Below are positions 52,463-61,477 of a DNA stretch of 64,000 nucleotides, piece after piece. Source of the stretch: Halorubrum salipaludis (lineage in GTDB: Archaea; Halobacteriota; Halobacteria; Halobacteriales; Haloferacaceae). The stretch lies in NCBI RefSeq assembly GCF_002286985.1, contig NZ_NSKC01000003.1, forward strand, positions 248,001 through 312,000, in the 5' to 3' direction. The notes under the pieces are model-generated. The model searched no databases and had not been told where the DNA came from. It worked only from the letters and a program-made list of their open reading frames with translations. The position numbers were made by a program, and so were the translations under genes. The stretch's first letter is position 1; every line of letters starts with the position of its first letter.

Positions 52463-53401
52463 ATGAGCACGTTTTCAGCAATCGGAGAGGAGCGAGAGAT
52501 CGACCGCGACGAGTACACGCCCGGCGTCGAGCCCCAGCCGACCTGGTGTCCCGGCTGCGGTGACTTCAGCGTCCTGAAGGCGCTCAAGCAGGCGCTCCCC
52601 GAGGTCGGCCGCACGCCCGAGGAGACGCTCCTGTGTACCGGGATCGGCTGTTCCGGCAAGCTGAACAGCTACCTCGACACGTACGGGTTCCACACGATCC
52701 ACGGGCGCTCGCTGCCCGTGGCCCGCGCCGCGAAGCTCGCGAACCCCGATCTGGAAGTGATCGCCGCCGGCGGCGACGGCGACGGCTACGGGATCGGCGG
52801 GAACCACTTCATCCACACGGCCCGGGAGAACCACGACATGACGTACATCGTCTTCAACAACGAGATCTTCGGGCTCACGAAGGGGCAGACCTCCCCCACC
52901 AGCCCGAAGGGTCACAAGTCGAAGACGCAGCCGTCCGGTAGCGCCAAGGAGCCGATCAAGCCGCTCTCGATGTCGCTCAACGCCGGCGCCTCGTACGTCG
53001 CCCGGACCGCCGCGGTCAACCCGAACCAGGCCAAGGAGATCCTCATCGAGGCGATCGAGCACGACGGCTTCGCGCACGTCGACTTCCTCACCCAGTGTCC
53101 GACCTGGAACAAGGACGCGCGCCAGTACGTCCCCTACATCGACGTCAACGAGTCCGACGACTACGACTTCGACAAGACGGACCGCGTCGAGGCCCAGGAG
53201 ATGATGCGGACGACCGAGGAGTCGCTCTACGAGGGCGAGGTCCTCACCGGCCGCTTCTACGTCGATGAGGACCGCCCGTCCTACGGCGAGGAGAAGCGCG
53301 CGATCGGCGAGATGCCCGAGGAGCCGCTGGCCGAGCGCTACTGGGACGACGACTACGAGTGGGAGCGCTCCCACGACATGTTCCTCGACAAGCACGCCTG
53401 A
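52463..53401 (+). CDS. porB: Pyruvate:ferredoxin oxidoreductase beta subunit
   Basis: The 312-aa beta subunit has the cluster ligands in PTWCPGCGDFSVLKALK and CTGIGCSGKLN, and the thiamine-diphosphate motif GGDGDGYGIGGNHFIH followed by FNNEIFGLTKGQTSP. A conserved Cys occurs in FLTQCPTWNK. It starts 3 nt after porA ends. It is longer than KorB at the C-terminus, which carries an acidic tail. Confidence 0.88.
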   Translation: MSTFSAIGEEREIDRDEYTPGVEPQPTWCPGCGDFSVLKALKQALPEVGRTPEETLLCTGIGCSGKLNSYLDTYGFHTIHGRSLPVARAAKLANPDLEVIAAGGDGDGYGIGGNHFIHTARENHDMTYIVFNNEIFGLTKGQTSPTSPKGHKSKTQPSGSAKEPIKPLSMSLNAGASYVARTAAVNPNQAKEILIEAIEHDGFAHVDFLTQCPTWNKDARQYVPYIDVNESDDYDFDKTDRVEAQEMMRTTEESLYEGEVLTGRFYVDEDRPSYGEEKRAIGEMPEEPLAERYWDDDYEWERSHDMFLDKHA

Positions 53402-53506
53402 GGCCGCCTACCCGGGATCCCTGACCGATCCCGACGCGATTCGCCGTCCGTTCGTCTCGTTTTTCGGTTCGCAAGGTATTTTTTCCGTGGAGACAAAGTG
53501 GTGGTC

Positions 53507-53935
53507 ATGAGTACGGTATCGACGGAAGAACGGATCCTGTCGGTGTTAGAGGAGGACGCGCAGGCCTCCTGTGCGGAGATCGCCGACCGGGCCGACGTCT
53601 CGAAGCCGACGGTGCGGAAGTACATCGACCGACTGGAGGAGAAGGGCGTGATCGTCGGCTACTCCGCGGAGATCGACCCGAAGAAGCTCTCCTCGCAGTC
53701 GATCGCGATGGTCGGGATGGACGTCGACTCCGGGAAGTACGTGGGCGCGACCCGGAAGCTGAAGGAGCTCGACGAAGTGCAGGCGCTGTACACCTCCTCC
53801 GGCGACCACATGCTGATGGCCGAGGTCCGCGCCGGCGACGGCGACGAGCTCGGCGACGTCATCTCCGAGAAGCTGCTGGCGATCGACGGCGTCACCGCGG
53901 CGCACCCCTCCTTCCTCCAGGAACGACTGAAGTAA
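53507..53935 (+). CDS. Lrp/AsnC family transcription regulator (LrpA1-like)
   Basis: The 142-aa protein has an N-terminal winged helix (LSVLEEDAQASCAEIADRADVSKPTVRKYIDRLEEKGVI) and a C-terminal effector-binding domain (AMVGMDVDSGKYVGATRKLKELDEVQALY). It lies 105 bp downstream of porB in the same direction. In Halobacterium salinarum an Lrp gene (LrpA1) adjoins porAB, and controls aspartate transaminase and other genes, as I recall; this is the probable orthologue. GGTATTTTTTCC about 30 nt upstream is a TATA-like box, so it can be expressed separately. Ligand and targets here are inferred. Confidence 0.85.
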   Translation: MSTVSTEERILSVLEEDAQASCAEIADRADVSKPTVRKYIDRLEEKGVIVGYSAEIDPKKLSSQSIAMVGMDVDSGKYVGATRKLKELDEVQALYTSSGDHMLMAEVRAGDGDELGDVISEKLLAIDGVTAAHPSFLQERLK

Positions 53936-53968
53936 GCCGGACCGGTCCTCGGAGCGGACTGGCCCTTT

Positions 53969-54463
53969 CTACCGGTAGGCGAGCGCGATGAGCACCCCCG
54001 CAACCGCCGCCGCGCCCAGCGCCGCGCCGGCGATCTCGGATTCGGTCGCCCCGAGCAGGATCCCCGCGAGCGGGAGACAGAGCAGCGTCCCGGTCCACAT
54101 CGCCGCGCCGCCGAGCCGCCGCGCCCGCTCGCGACTCACGTCCGGCGTCGTCAGGAGTTCGCGTCGGTCGCGGTAGCGGACGAGCCAGCCGAGCGCCGTC
54201 GTCCCGACCGCGGCGACGCCGAACGCTCCGGCCGCGACGAGTCGCTCGGGGACCTCGAACGCGATCGCCGCGGCGAGCGCGAGCAGGAACGCCCCGGTTC
54301 CCCCGAGAACGACGGCGTTCGCCCGCGCGCCTGCGTCGTCGCGGTCGTCGACCCCGTAGAGCCTGCGGAGCCGACTCCCGGCCGGGAGGCTCGCGAGGGC
54401 GACGATCACGAGCGTGCCGCCGAGCGCGACGAGGAGGGCCGTCCCGATGTCAGCGCCGGTCAT
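53969..54463 (-). CDS. Membrane protein, DUF3784-like
   Basis: The 164-aa product has about four hydrophobic segments (IGTALLVALGGTLVIVALA, AVVLGGTGAFLLALAAAIAF, RLVAAGAFGVAAVGTTALGW and the C-terminal AGAALGAAAVAGVLIALAY). The Arg/Asp-rich segment YRDRRELLTTPDVSRERARRLGG between helices three and four is cytoplasmic. The family label is uncertain. It is convergent with the lrp gene. Confidence 0.6.
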   Translation of the reverse strand: MTGADIGTALLVALGGTLVIVALASLPAGSRLRRLYGVDDRDDAGARANAVVLGGTGAFLLALAAAIAFEVPERLVAAGAFGVAAVGTTALGWLVRYRDRRELLTTPDVSRERARRLGGAAMWTGTLLCLPLAGILLGATESEIAGAALGAAAVAGVLIALAYR

Positions 54464-54514
54464 GGACGGCGGTTCGGCCGGCGACCACTTCAGTCCGACC
54501 CGTCCGCGGCGCGG

Positions 54515-55024
54515 TCACCGGAGCGCCTCTACGTCGGCGACGACGATCGACTCGTCGCCGGCCGGGCCGCGACGGGTGCCGCGGTGCGAGAACCCGTGCG
54601 CGCTGAAGAACTCGGTGGCGCCCGGGCTGTCGGCGGGGACGGTCGCGCGAAGGGTCCCGACGCCGTAGTCCGCCACCGACGACGCGACGCGCGCGAGCAG
54701 CTCGTTCGCGACGCCCTCGCCCGCGTGGTTCGGGTGGACCCACAGCGCGAGCAGTTCGGCCTCGCGACCCCCGTCCGCGCCGGGGGCACCCGACCCCTCC
54801 GCGGCGTCGTCGGCGTCGGGATGGGCGATGGCGACGCCGATCGGTCCGTCCTCCCCTTCCATCAGGAACGACCACTCGGCCTCCGCGGCGGCCTCGCGGA
54901 CGCCGGCGGCGGACACGTCGAGCAGGGGAGCTCCGATGTCGTCGAAGACGGTCGCCTCGCGGGCTCGCGAGACCGCCGTTCGCAGCGCCTCTGCGTCGTC
55001 GGGCCGGGCCGCCCGGACATGCAT
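54515..55024 (-). CDS. GNAT family N-acetyltransferase
   Basis: The 169-aa protein has the GNAT pattern: MHVRAARPDDAEALRTAVSRARE at the start, acidic loop, ELLALWVHPNHAGEGVANELLARVASSV with the acetyl-CoA-binding Q/R-x-x-G-x-G/A-like motif (HAGEGVA) and ATVPADSPGATEFFSAHGFSHRG at the C-terminus. It would acetylate an amine or protein N-terminus, substrate unknown. A disordered, acidic insertion (HPDADDAAEGSGAPGADGGRE) sits before the CoA site. Confidence 0.83.
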   Translation of the reverse strand: MHVRAARPDDAEALRTAVSRAREATVFDDIGAPLLDVSAAGVREAAAEAEWSFLMEGEDGPIGVAIAHPDADDAAEGSGAPGADGGREAELLALWVHPNHAGEGVANELLARVASSVADYGVGTLRATVPADSPGATEFFSAHGFSHRGTRRGPAGDESIVVADVEALR

Positions 55025-55194
55025 GTACGACCGTGGGTAAAGAAGTCACCTATAGGTTTCGGGTCGGCAACGTTTCACAGGGGACCGAAGGAGAAAATCG
55101 AGAAAACGATCAGTTACACGGGGATTAAGCGTCTGACGCGCCCCCGTTCACACGAATCGACTCGTGTTCGTCCGGGACGATCCCGATCGAGTCG

Positions 55195-58100
55195 TCACGC
55201 GACCGGTTCGATCCCGATCGTGACCGCGACGCCCTCGACCTCCCACTCCTCGACGAGGCCGCCGTCCGCGTCCGCGGCGTCGCTCGGGTCGTCGAGCCAC
55301 GCGTCGGCGCGCACCTCGCCGGCGATCAGGTCGGCGTGCTCGTCGACGAACCCGGCGATCCGGTCGTCGTCGACCGCGACGCCGACGCGGATCCGGGCCT
55401 CAACGTCCAGGTCGAGTTCCTTGCGCATCTCCTGGACCCGCCGGATCACGTCGCGGGCGTACCCCTCGGCCTCGATCTCGGGCGTCAGGGAGGTGTCGAC
55501 GTAGACGGATCCGCCGTCGAAGTCGGCGCCGGAGACATGCTCCGGCGGCTCCGCGACGTACTCGACCATCTCCTCGTCGAGGTCGACGGGCTCGCCGTCG
55601 ACGGTCACCTCGCCGCCCTCGACCGCGGCGCGGGTCGCGCCCTGCACCGCCTCCATCACCTTCTGGGCGTCGGCGCCGAAGGCGGGACCGATCGCCGCCA
55701 TCTGCGGCTCGGCGGTCTCGACGAGCTCGTCGAAGGCGTCGGTGACGGTCACCTCGCGGGCGTTGACGCGCTCGGCGATCAGCTCCGAGAGTCGCTCGAC
55801 CGCGGCCGTGACGTCCTCGTCGTCGCTCTCGACGACCACGCGCGGCACGGGCCAGCGGAGCTTGCGGCCGGCCTGCTGGCGCGCGTTCGCGGCGGCCTCC
55901 TCCACGTCGCGGAGGACGGCCACGTCGCGTTCGAGCTCGGGGTCGCGGAGCCCGTCGTCGGGCTCGGGGTAGGCGAGCTGATGGACCGTCGTCGCCTCGC
56001 CGTCGAGCGTCTGGTACATGCGCTCGGTCATGTACGGCGCGATCGGCGCGAGCAGCCGCGTCACCTCGTCGAGGACGGTCGCGAGCGTCGCGTAGGCGCC
56101 CCGCTTCGAGGCGGAGTCGGCCTCCTCCCACATGCGGTCCCGGACCGCCTTCACGTAGAAGCGCGACACGTCCTGCGTGACGAACTCGACGACGGCGTTG
56201 ACGGCGTCGCTGACCCGGTAGTCGGCCCACGCCTCGGTGACTTCGGCCTCCACGGACTGGAGCCGCGAGAGCACCCACTCGTCGACGAGTTCGAGCTCGC
56301 CGTCCGAGAGGTCGGCCGCGGCGGGGTCGTAGCCGTCGAGCTCCATGTACTCCAGCGGGAAGCGGAACACGTTCCAGAGGATGTTGAGCTTCCCCTGGAT
56401 CTCCCCGAGCCCCTCCCACTCGAACGAGAGGTCGACGCCCTGCTGGTCGTGGCTGAGGAGGTAGGTGCGGAGCGGGTCGCGGCCGGCGCGCTCGATCGCC
56501 TCCTCCGGCGTGACGATGTTGCCGACGGACTTGGACATCTTGCGACCGTCCTCGTCGTTTGCGAACCCGTGCATGAGGACCTCCTCGTAGGGGATCTCGC
56601 CGACCGCGGCGGTGCCCATGCCGAGCTGCGACCAGAACCAGCCGCGGGTCTGGTCGTGCGCCTCGACGATGAGGTCGGCGGGCCACAGCTCGTCGTGGGC
56701 CGCCTCGTCGCTCGGGTAGCCGAGCGTGCCCCACGTGGCGACCGAGGAGTCGAGCCACACGTCGAACACGTCCTCGACGCGGCGGTAGGTGGTCCCGTCC
56801 TCGACGATCGTGAGGTCGTCGACGGCGGGCCGATGGAGGTCGATCGACTCGGGGTCGACGTCCTCTTCGACGCGCTCGGCGAGCTCCTCGCGGGTGCCGA
56901 TCACGATCATGTCGTCGTCGAGGTTCCCGGACTCCGCGTCCTCCGGCACCCAAATCGGGATCGGGACGCCCCAGTAGCGCTGGCGGGAGACGTTCCAGTC
57001 GGGCGCGTCCTCGATGAAGTCGCGGAAGCGGTTGTCGCGGGCCCACTGCGGGTGCCACTCCGAGTCCTCCATGTTGTCGAGGAGGTCCGCTTTCACGTCC
57101 GTGATCGAGATGAACCACTGGTCGGTGACCAGCTGGATGATCCCGGTGTCACAGCGCCAGCAGTGGCCGTAGCTGTGGTTCACCGTGCCATGCGCGAGCA
57201 TCTGGCCGTCGGCGACGAGGTCGTCGATGATCTCGTCGTTGGCGTCGCGCACGAACTGGCCCGCGTACTCGCCGGCCGCCTCGGTGAACTCGCCGTTCGG
57301 GCCGACGGGACAGCGGATCTCGAGCCCGAGCTCGGTGCCGCGGTGGAAGTCCTCCTCCCCGTGGCCCGGCGCGGAGTGGACGAGTCCGGTGCGATCGGCC
57401 TCCACGTAGTCGGCGGCGTACACCTGCCCGGCGCCCTCGAAGTCCGGGTACTCGGCGACGTGATCGGCGAGCGGGTGGTCGTACGCCCAGCCGACGAGCT
57501 CCTCGCCCGTCAGCTCGGCCTCGACCTCGTACTCCTCGTAGCGGCCCTCGGTGAGGACGTCCTCGACGCACTCTTCGGCGACGTAGAGCACCTCCTCCTC
57601 GCCGCCCTTCTCGGCGCGGACCGCGTTGTAGGTGAGCTCCTCGTCGACGGCGACGAAGGTGTTCGCGGGGATCGTCCACGGCGTCGTCGTCCAGATGACG
57701 AGGCTCCCCTCGCGGTCGGCGAGCGGGAACTTCACGTAGATGGAGGGGTCCTCGACGTCCTCGTACTCGACCTCGTTGTTGGCGAGCCCGGTCTCGCAGC
57801 GCGGGCACTGCGAGATGGAGCGTTTCCCCTGCTCGACGAGCCCGTTGTCGGCGACCTCGGAGAACGCCCACCACGCGGCCTCCATGTACTCCGGCGAGAT
57901 GGTCTCGTAGGGGTCGTCCCAGTCCATCCACGCCCCGATCGACTTGAAGTCCTCGTCCATCGCCGCCCGGTTCTCGAGGGCGAACTCCTTGCACTTCTCG
58001 ATGAACGACTCCATCCCGTACTCCTCGATGTCGCGCTTGTTCTCGAAGCCGAGCTCCTCCTCGACTTTCACCTCGATCGGGAGTCCGTGCATGTCGTAGC

Positions 58101-58347
58101 CGGGGCGGTCGGTGACGCGGTGGCCGGTCATCCGCTTGTGGCGGATGATCGCGTCCTTCAGCGTCTTGTTCCACGCCGTGCCGAGATGCATCTGTCCGGA
58201 GGTGTACGGCGGCCCGTCGACGAAGAAGAAGGGCGGGTCGTCGGCGTGCGCCTCCTTCGCCGCCTCGTAGGCGTCCGTCTCGTCCCAGTACTCGTCGACC
58301 CCGGACTCCACGTCCGCGGGCGTGTACTGGTCGTCGATCTCGTCCAT
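55195..58347 (-). CDS. ileS: Isoleucyl-tRNA synthetase
   Basis: The 1050-aa class I synthetase charges tRNA-Ile. Visible in order: the HIGH-type motif PYTSGQMHLGTAWNK near residue 50, an editing domain (CP1, about 190-400; WTTTPWTIPANTFVAV), KMSKS in GRKMSKSVGNIV near 605, the anticodon-binding domain and an acidic C-terminal domain with EMRKELDLDVEARIRV. The length is the longer archaeal/eukaryotic kind. It is divergent from the aldo/keto reductase gene. Start ATG at 58347 fits the conserved N-terminal MDEIDDQYTPADVESGV. Confidence 0.95.
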   Translation of the reverse strand: MDEIDDQYTPADVESGVDEYWDETDAYEAAKEAHADDPPFFFVDGPPYTSGQMHLGTAWNKTLKDAIIRHKRMTGHRVTDRPGYDMHGLPIEVKVEEELGFENKRDIEEYGMESFIEKCKEFALENRAAMDEDFKSIGAWMDWDDPYETISPEYMEAAWWAFSEVADNGLVEQGKRSISQCPRCETGLANNEVEYEDVEDPSIYVKFPLADREGSLVIWTTTPWTIPANTFVAVDEELTYNAVRAEKGGEEEVLYVAEECVEDVLTEGRYEEYEVEAELTGEELVGWAYDHPLADHVAEYPDFEGAGQVYAADYVEADRTGLVHSAPGHGEEDFHRGTELGLEIRCPVGPNGEFTEAAGEYAGQFVRDANDEIIDDLVADGQMLAHGTVNHSYGHCWRCDTGIIQLVTDQWFISITDVKADLLDNMEDSEWHPQWARDNRFRDFIEDAPDWNVSRQRYWGVPIPIWVPEDAESGNLDDDMIVIGTREELAERVEEDVDPESIDLHRPAVDDLTIVEDGTTYRRVEDVFDVWLDSSVATWGTLGYPSDEAAHDELWPADLIVEAHDQTRGWFWSQLGMGTAAVGEIPYEEVLMHGFANDEDGRKMSKSVGNIVTPEEAIERAGRDPLRTYLLSHDQQGVDLSFEWEGLGEIQGKLNILWNVFRFPLEYMELDGYDPAAADLSDGELELVDEWVLSRLQSVEAEVTEAWADYRVSDAVNAVVEFVTQDVSRFYVKAVRDRMWEEADSASKRGAYATLATVLDEVTRLLAPIAPYMTERMYQTLDGEATTVHQLAYPEPDDGLRDPELERDVAVLRDVEEAAANARQQAGRKLRWPVPRVVVESDDEDVTAAVERLSELIAERVNAREVTVTDAFDELVETAEPQMAAIGPAFGADAQKVMEAVQGATRAAVEGGEVTVDGEPVDLDEEMVEYVAEPPEHVSGADFDGGSVYVDTSLTPEIEAEGYARDVIRRVQEMRKELDLDVEARIRVGVAVDDDRIAGFVDEHADLIAGEVRADAWLDDPSDAADADGGLVEEWEVEGVAVTIGIEPVA

Positions 58348-58492
58348 ACGGATCGGTTTCGGCGCGGATATTTGAATACGGCGGAGTTACGTGGGTGTGT
58401 GGCACGGATTGGCGGGGGCGGACGCGATCCGACCTCCCGCGTCGCTCGCCGCTGCCGCCACGGTTTATAAATCGCGGGCGAGACGTGTGACC

Positions 58493-59518
58493 ATGGAATA
58501 CCGACGGCTCGGTAACACGGGACTCAGCGTCTCCGAGCTCTGCTTCGGGACGTGGCGCTTCGGGCGGGAGACGAACGGCGTCGTCGAGACGGGCCGCGAG
58601 GAGGCACACGAGCTGCTCGACGCCGCCGCGGACCACGGGATCAACTTCATCGACACCGCCAACGTGTACGGGACGCCGCACGGGACGAGCGAGGAGTACA
58701 TCGGCGAGTGGCTCGCGGAGCGCGACCGCGAGGACTACGTGATCGCCTCGAAGGTGTACTTCCCGTTCGACGGGCGCGGCGAGCCCGGCCCCAACGACTC
58801 CGGACTGGGGCGAAAACACGTTCGCGCGCAGGTCGAGGGGACGCTCGACCGGCTCGACACCGACTACCTCGACGTGTACTACATCCACCGCTGGGACGAG
58901 GAGACGCCCATCGAGGAGACGATGCGCGTCCTCGACGAGCTCGTCTCGGAGGGGAAGGTGCACTACCTCGGCGCGTCGACGATGGCGGCGTGGCAGCTGA
59001 CGAAGGCGCTGTGGACCGCCGACGTCAACGACTACGCCTCCTTCGACGTGGTCCAGCCGCTCCACCACGCCGGCTACTACGAGGACGTGAAGGAGTACCT
59101 CGACGTGTGCGCCGACCAGAACCTGGCGGTCTGTCCGTACTCCCCGCTCGCGGGCGGGTTCCTCACGGGCAAGTACGAGCGCGCGGATCCCGACGACCCC
59201 GAGCGGGTGATCGCGCCGGACGGCTCGCGGGCAAGCTTCGACGACCGGTTCGAGCGCTTCTACCTCTCCGAGCGCGGCTGGAAGGTGCTCGACGCGGTCC
59301 GGGAGGTCGCCGACGAACTCGACGCGACGCCCGCGCAGGTCGCGCTGGCGTGGCTCACCGAGTGGGACGAGTTCGCCTGCGTCCCCATCGTCGGCGCGCG
59401 GACGACCGACCAGCTCGCGGAGAACGTGGCGGCGACCGACCTCGACCTCTCCGACGAACAGTGGGATCGGATCATGGACGCGCGGTACGACTCGGACGGG
59501 AACCTCTGGGGACACTGA
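58493..59518 (+). CDS. Aldo/keto reductase
   Basis: The 341-aa NADPH-dependent reductase has the family's start (MEYRRLGNTGLSVSELCFGTW), the catalytic Asp/Tyr in FIDTANVYG, the catalytic Lys in IASKVYFPF, the His in YYIHRWD and the cofactor site near PIVGARTTDQL. It likely reduces aldehydes or ketones. GGTTTATAAATC at 58463-58474 lies about 25 nt before the ATG at 58493, a strong leaderless promoter. Substrate unknown. Confidence 0.88.
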   Translation: MEYRRLGNTGLSVSELCFGTWRFGRETNGVVETGREEAHELLDAAADHGINFIDTANVYGTPHGTSEEYIGEWLAERDREDYVIASKVYFPFDGRGEPGPNDSGLGRKHVRAQVEGTLDRLDTDYLDVYYIHRWDEETPIEETMRVLDELVSEGKVHYLGASTMAAWQLTKALWTADVNDYASFDVVQPLHHAGYYEDVKEYLDVCADQNLAVCPYSPLAGGFLTGKYERADPDDPERVIAPDGSRASFDDRFERFYLSERGWKVLDAVREVADELDATPAQVALAWLTEWDEFACVPIVGARTTDQLAENVAATDLDLSDEQWDRIMDARYDSDGNLWGH

Positions 59519-59551
59519 GCGCGAGAAGCGAGACCGCCCGAACTTTCCGCT

Positions 59552-60010
59552 CTACTCGTCGAAGTCGGGCAGGTCGTCGGGCGCGTCGAACTCCGCCTCC
59601 CAGTCGATGTACTCCTCTTTCAGCGTCTCGCAGACGATCTGCCCGAGCTCCGTGAGCCCCGCGTTGATCGCGGAGACCGTGCCCCACGAGTCCAGGTCCG
59701 GGTGGAGGTCGCGTTCCTTCCAGTCCTCGGGGAGCCCGGGCGCGTGGTAGCCGACGCGGTCGGCGAAGTCGTCCCAGAAGAAGTCGAATCGGGAGACTAA
59801 CTCGAGGTCGAGGGCGATCCGCCAGTCCGCCTCGTCCATGTCGCTGCCGGCGGCCCACTCGGCGAACGCCTCCTCCCACGCGCCCTCGCGGAGGAACGCC
59901 TCCAGCTCGTCGCGGCGGTACTCCCCGCCCGCGACCTCCGCGTCCTCGTACTCGTTGGGGTCGACGGCGGCGAGTTCTGGCGGCTCCGGCGGGTCGACGT
60001 CGAGGGTCAT
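59552..60010 (-). CDS. Acidic hypothetical protein
   Basis: The 152-aa protein is highly acidic. It has a regular helical middle (YRRDELEAFLREGAWEEAFAEWAA; DEADWRIALDLELVSRFDFFWDDFADRVG) and ends with IVCETLKEEYIDWEAEFDAPD. No transmembrane segment or known motif. It appears to be one of the conserved haloarchaeal families of unknown function, based on composition only. It is convergent with the aldo/keto reductase gene. Confidence 0.65.
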   Translation of the reverse strand: MTLDVDPPEPPELAAVDPNEYEDAEVAGGEYRRDELEAFLREGAWEEAFAEWAAGSDMDEADWRIALDLELVSRFDFFWDDFADRVGYHAPGLPEDWKERDLHPDLDSWGTVSAINAGLTELGQIVCETLKEEYIDWEAEFDAPDDLPDFDE

Positions 60011-60167
60011 GTGTCACCCTCCGCGCCGGCGGCCCAAAACGCTACGGGAGCGCGTCGCCTCGGGGGTGCATCGCCTCGGGAGCGCGTCGCCCCGGAAGCC
60101 ACCAGTCTCGGGGAGACCGCCGCCCCGATCCGGTCCTTTTACCGCCGTCCCCCGCCGACGCACGGCC

Positions 60168-60581
60168 ATGGAGCTCCGCGACATCTCGCGTCGGGCGGGG
60201 ATCGCCGCCGGCGTCGTCACCGTGCTCGCGCTCGCAGCGCCGTACGCCGTCGTGTCGGGCGGCGAGTACGCGACCCAGCTCGCCGGGTACTACGCCTCCG
60301 GCCCCCTGGGCGCCGCCGGGGTCGCCCTGTTCGCGCTGCTCGGCGTGGTCGTCATCGCCTCCGTCGAGCGCGGCAACCTCGACCCGGGGACGCTCGCGGG
60401 CGTCGCGGTGATGCTCGGCGTCGCGACGACGCTGAGCGCGGCGCTGTGGGCGACGGCGATCGAACCCACCACGATGTTCGCCGACCACCGCTGGCTGGAG
60501 TGGCACGCCCGCGCCGTGGTGGCGCTGTCGGTTCCGCTGCCGGCGTCCGCCGCGGTGTACGCCCGAGAGCTGTTGGCGTAG
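60168..60581 (+). CDS. Four-helix membrane protein, haloarchaeal
   Basis: The 137-aa protein has four helices: IAAGVVTVLALAAPYAVV, GPLGAAGVALFALLGVVVIAS, LAGVAVMLGVATTLSAALWAT and AVVALSVPLPASAAVYA, with IEPTTMFADHRWLEWHARA between helices three and four. This pattern recalls the haloarchaeal DUF7548-type proteins, from memory. Function unknown. It ends 70 bp before the SRP RNA. Confidence 0.65.
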   Translation: MELRDISRRAGIAAGVVTVLALAAPYAVVSGGEYATQLAGYYASGPLGAAGVALFALLGVVVIASVERGNLDPGTLAGVAVMLGVATTLSAALWATAIEPTTMFADHRWLEWHARAVVALSVPLPASAAVYARELLA

Positions 60582-60621
60582 CGGCGGGACCGGATCGCGG
60601 CCGACATCCGCCGAACGAAAG

Positions 60622-60630
60622 GCCCTTAAG
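60622..60630 (+). promoter_or_regulatory. Promoter of the SRP RNA
   Basis: CCCTTAAGG lies 25-30 nt before the estimated 5' end of the SRP RNA, the position of an archaeal TATA box; the preceding GAAAGG could be the BRE. A clear start site cannot be read from sequence. Confidence 0.5.
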
Positions 60631-60652
60631 GTGGTGCCGTGTACCTCGAAGT

Positions 60653-60962
60653 GGACTAGGTCGGGCGGTTAGGCCCCGCTCGTCACCCGTGAGGTAGTCT
60701 TTAGCGGGGACCGAACAGCGGGCGCGTCCGGTCTGACCGGCGCGGGCCCCGAGAGCCAACGTGGAAGCCTCGTCCGCCGGGGACAGCGGTCCGTGGCGCC
60801 CGCTCGCAGGAGCGGTCCGTCGCGGTTCGTCGGCGACACCGGGTCAGGCGCGGAAGCGAGCAGCCCACCGCCGGACGCCCGTCGCTCGTCGGGTCGCGGG
60901 GTGGAGAAGGCAACCGGGATACCCCGCGCCGGAACGCCGGGCTACCCCGCCTGTCCGCCATT
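60653..60962 (+). ncRNA. ffs: Signal recognition particle 7S RNA
   Basis: Domain IV, the SRP54-binding hairpin, is recognisable: GTCAGGCGCGGAAGCGAGCA at 60843-60862, the archaeal form of the universal GGAA/AGCAG motif. The ends pair as helix 1: GGTCGGGCGG (60659-60668) with CCGCCTGTCC (60947-60956), and the Alu-like 5' part has TTAGGCCCCGCTCGTCACCC. The overall length, about 305 nt, is that of archaeal 7S RNA. It sits beside no coding frame of interest. 5' and 3' ends are estimated. Confidence 0.93.
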
Positions 60963-61146
60963 CATACCCGTTTTACCGCTCTGTCAACCCCCTGAGCAGA
61001 TGCTGCCTTCCGATCCCGTGCAGTCACTACAGGCACGGTGGCGATAGATCGCGGGAGTAGGTGAATCATTGCGGTGGGTCGGTTGTTTATAAGTCGGATT
61101 GTGGTGTCGCTAGCGGCTGTTTATCCGTGATCGACGTGTCTGTGGT

Positions 61147-61477
61147 GAAGACCTGCAAAGCCCCAGCCGCTCGGTTATAAACGGCTGCTGTCGGATTAAC
61201 GGCGAAGACCTGCAAAGCCCCAGCCGTGAGACAGCCAGACACTCGCTGTGCTCCTCACTCGTTCGCTCCGCTCACTCGTTGCGGTGCTTGCGTCGTCTCT
61301 GGCTGTCTCACGGCTGCCCCTTTGAGTCCTCCCCGACAGCACCGCACCCGCACCTCACGCCTCCCCAGCCTCGTCGCTGGCGGCTACCGCCGCCAGCGAC
61401 TCCCTCGCGTGTGCTGTCTCGCGGTCGCCGAGGACGACCGCTCGCAGGCACGCGCCGACCACATCGTTCTTTATAAG
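61147..61477 (-). repeat. Dispersed structured element, copy 3, with an extra solo block C
   Basis: The minus strand holds the fullest copy. From its 5' side: TATA-like TTATAAAG (61470-61477), GGTCGGCGCGTGCC (about 61447-61460), hairpin P1 GCGGTCG/CGACCGC (61435-61441 and 61421-61427), GCGAGGGA (61401-61408), hairpin P2 with 12-bp arms GTCGCTGGCGGC/GCCGCCAGCGAC (61389-61400/61373-61384), block A (61341-61372), block B (61311-61329), hairpin P3 with 19-bp perfect arms (61298-61316/61221-61239) and block C (61204-61226). A second block C stands alone at 61147-61169. No gene lies in 60966-61647. Confidence 0.85.
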
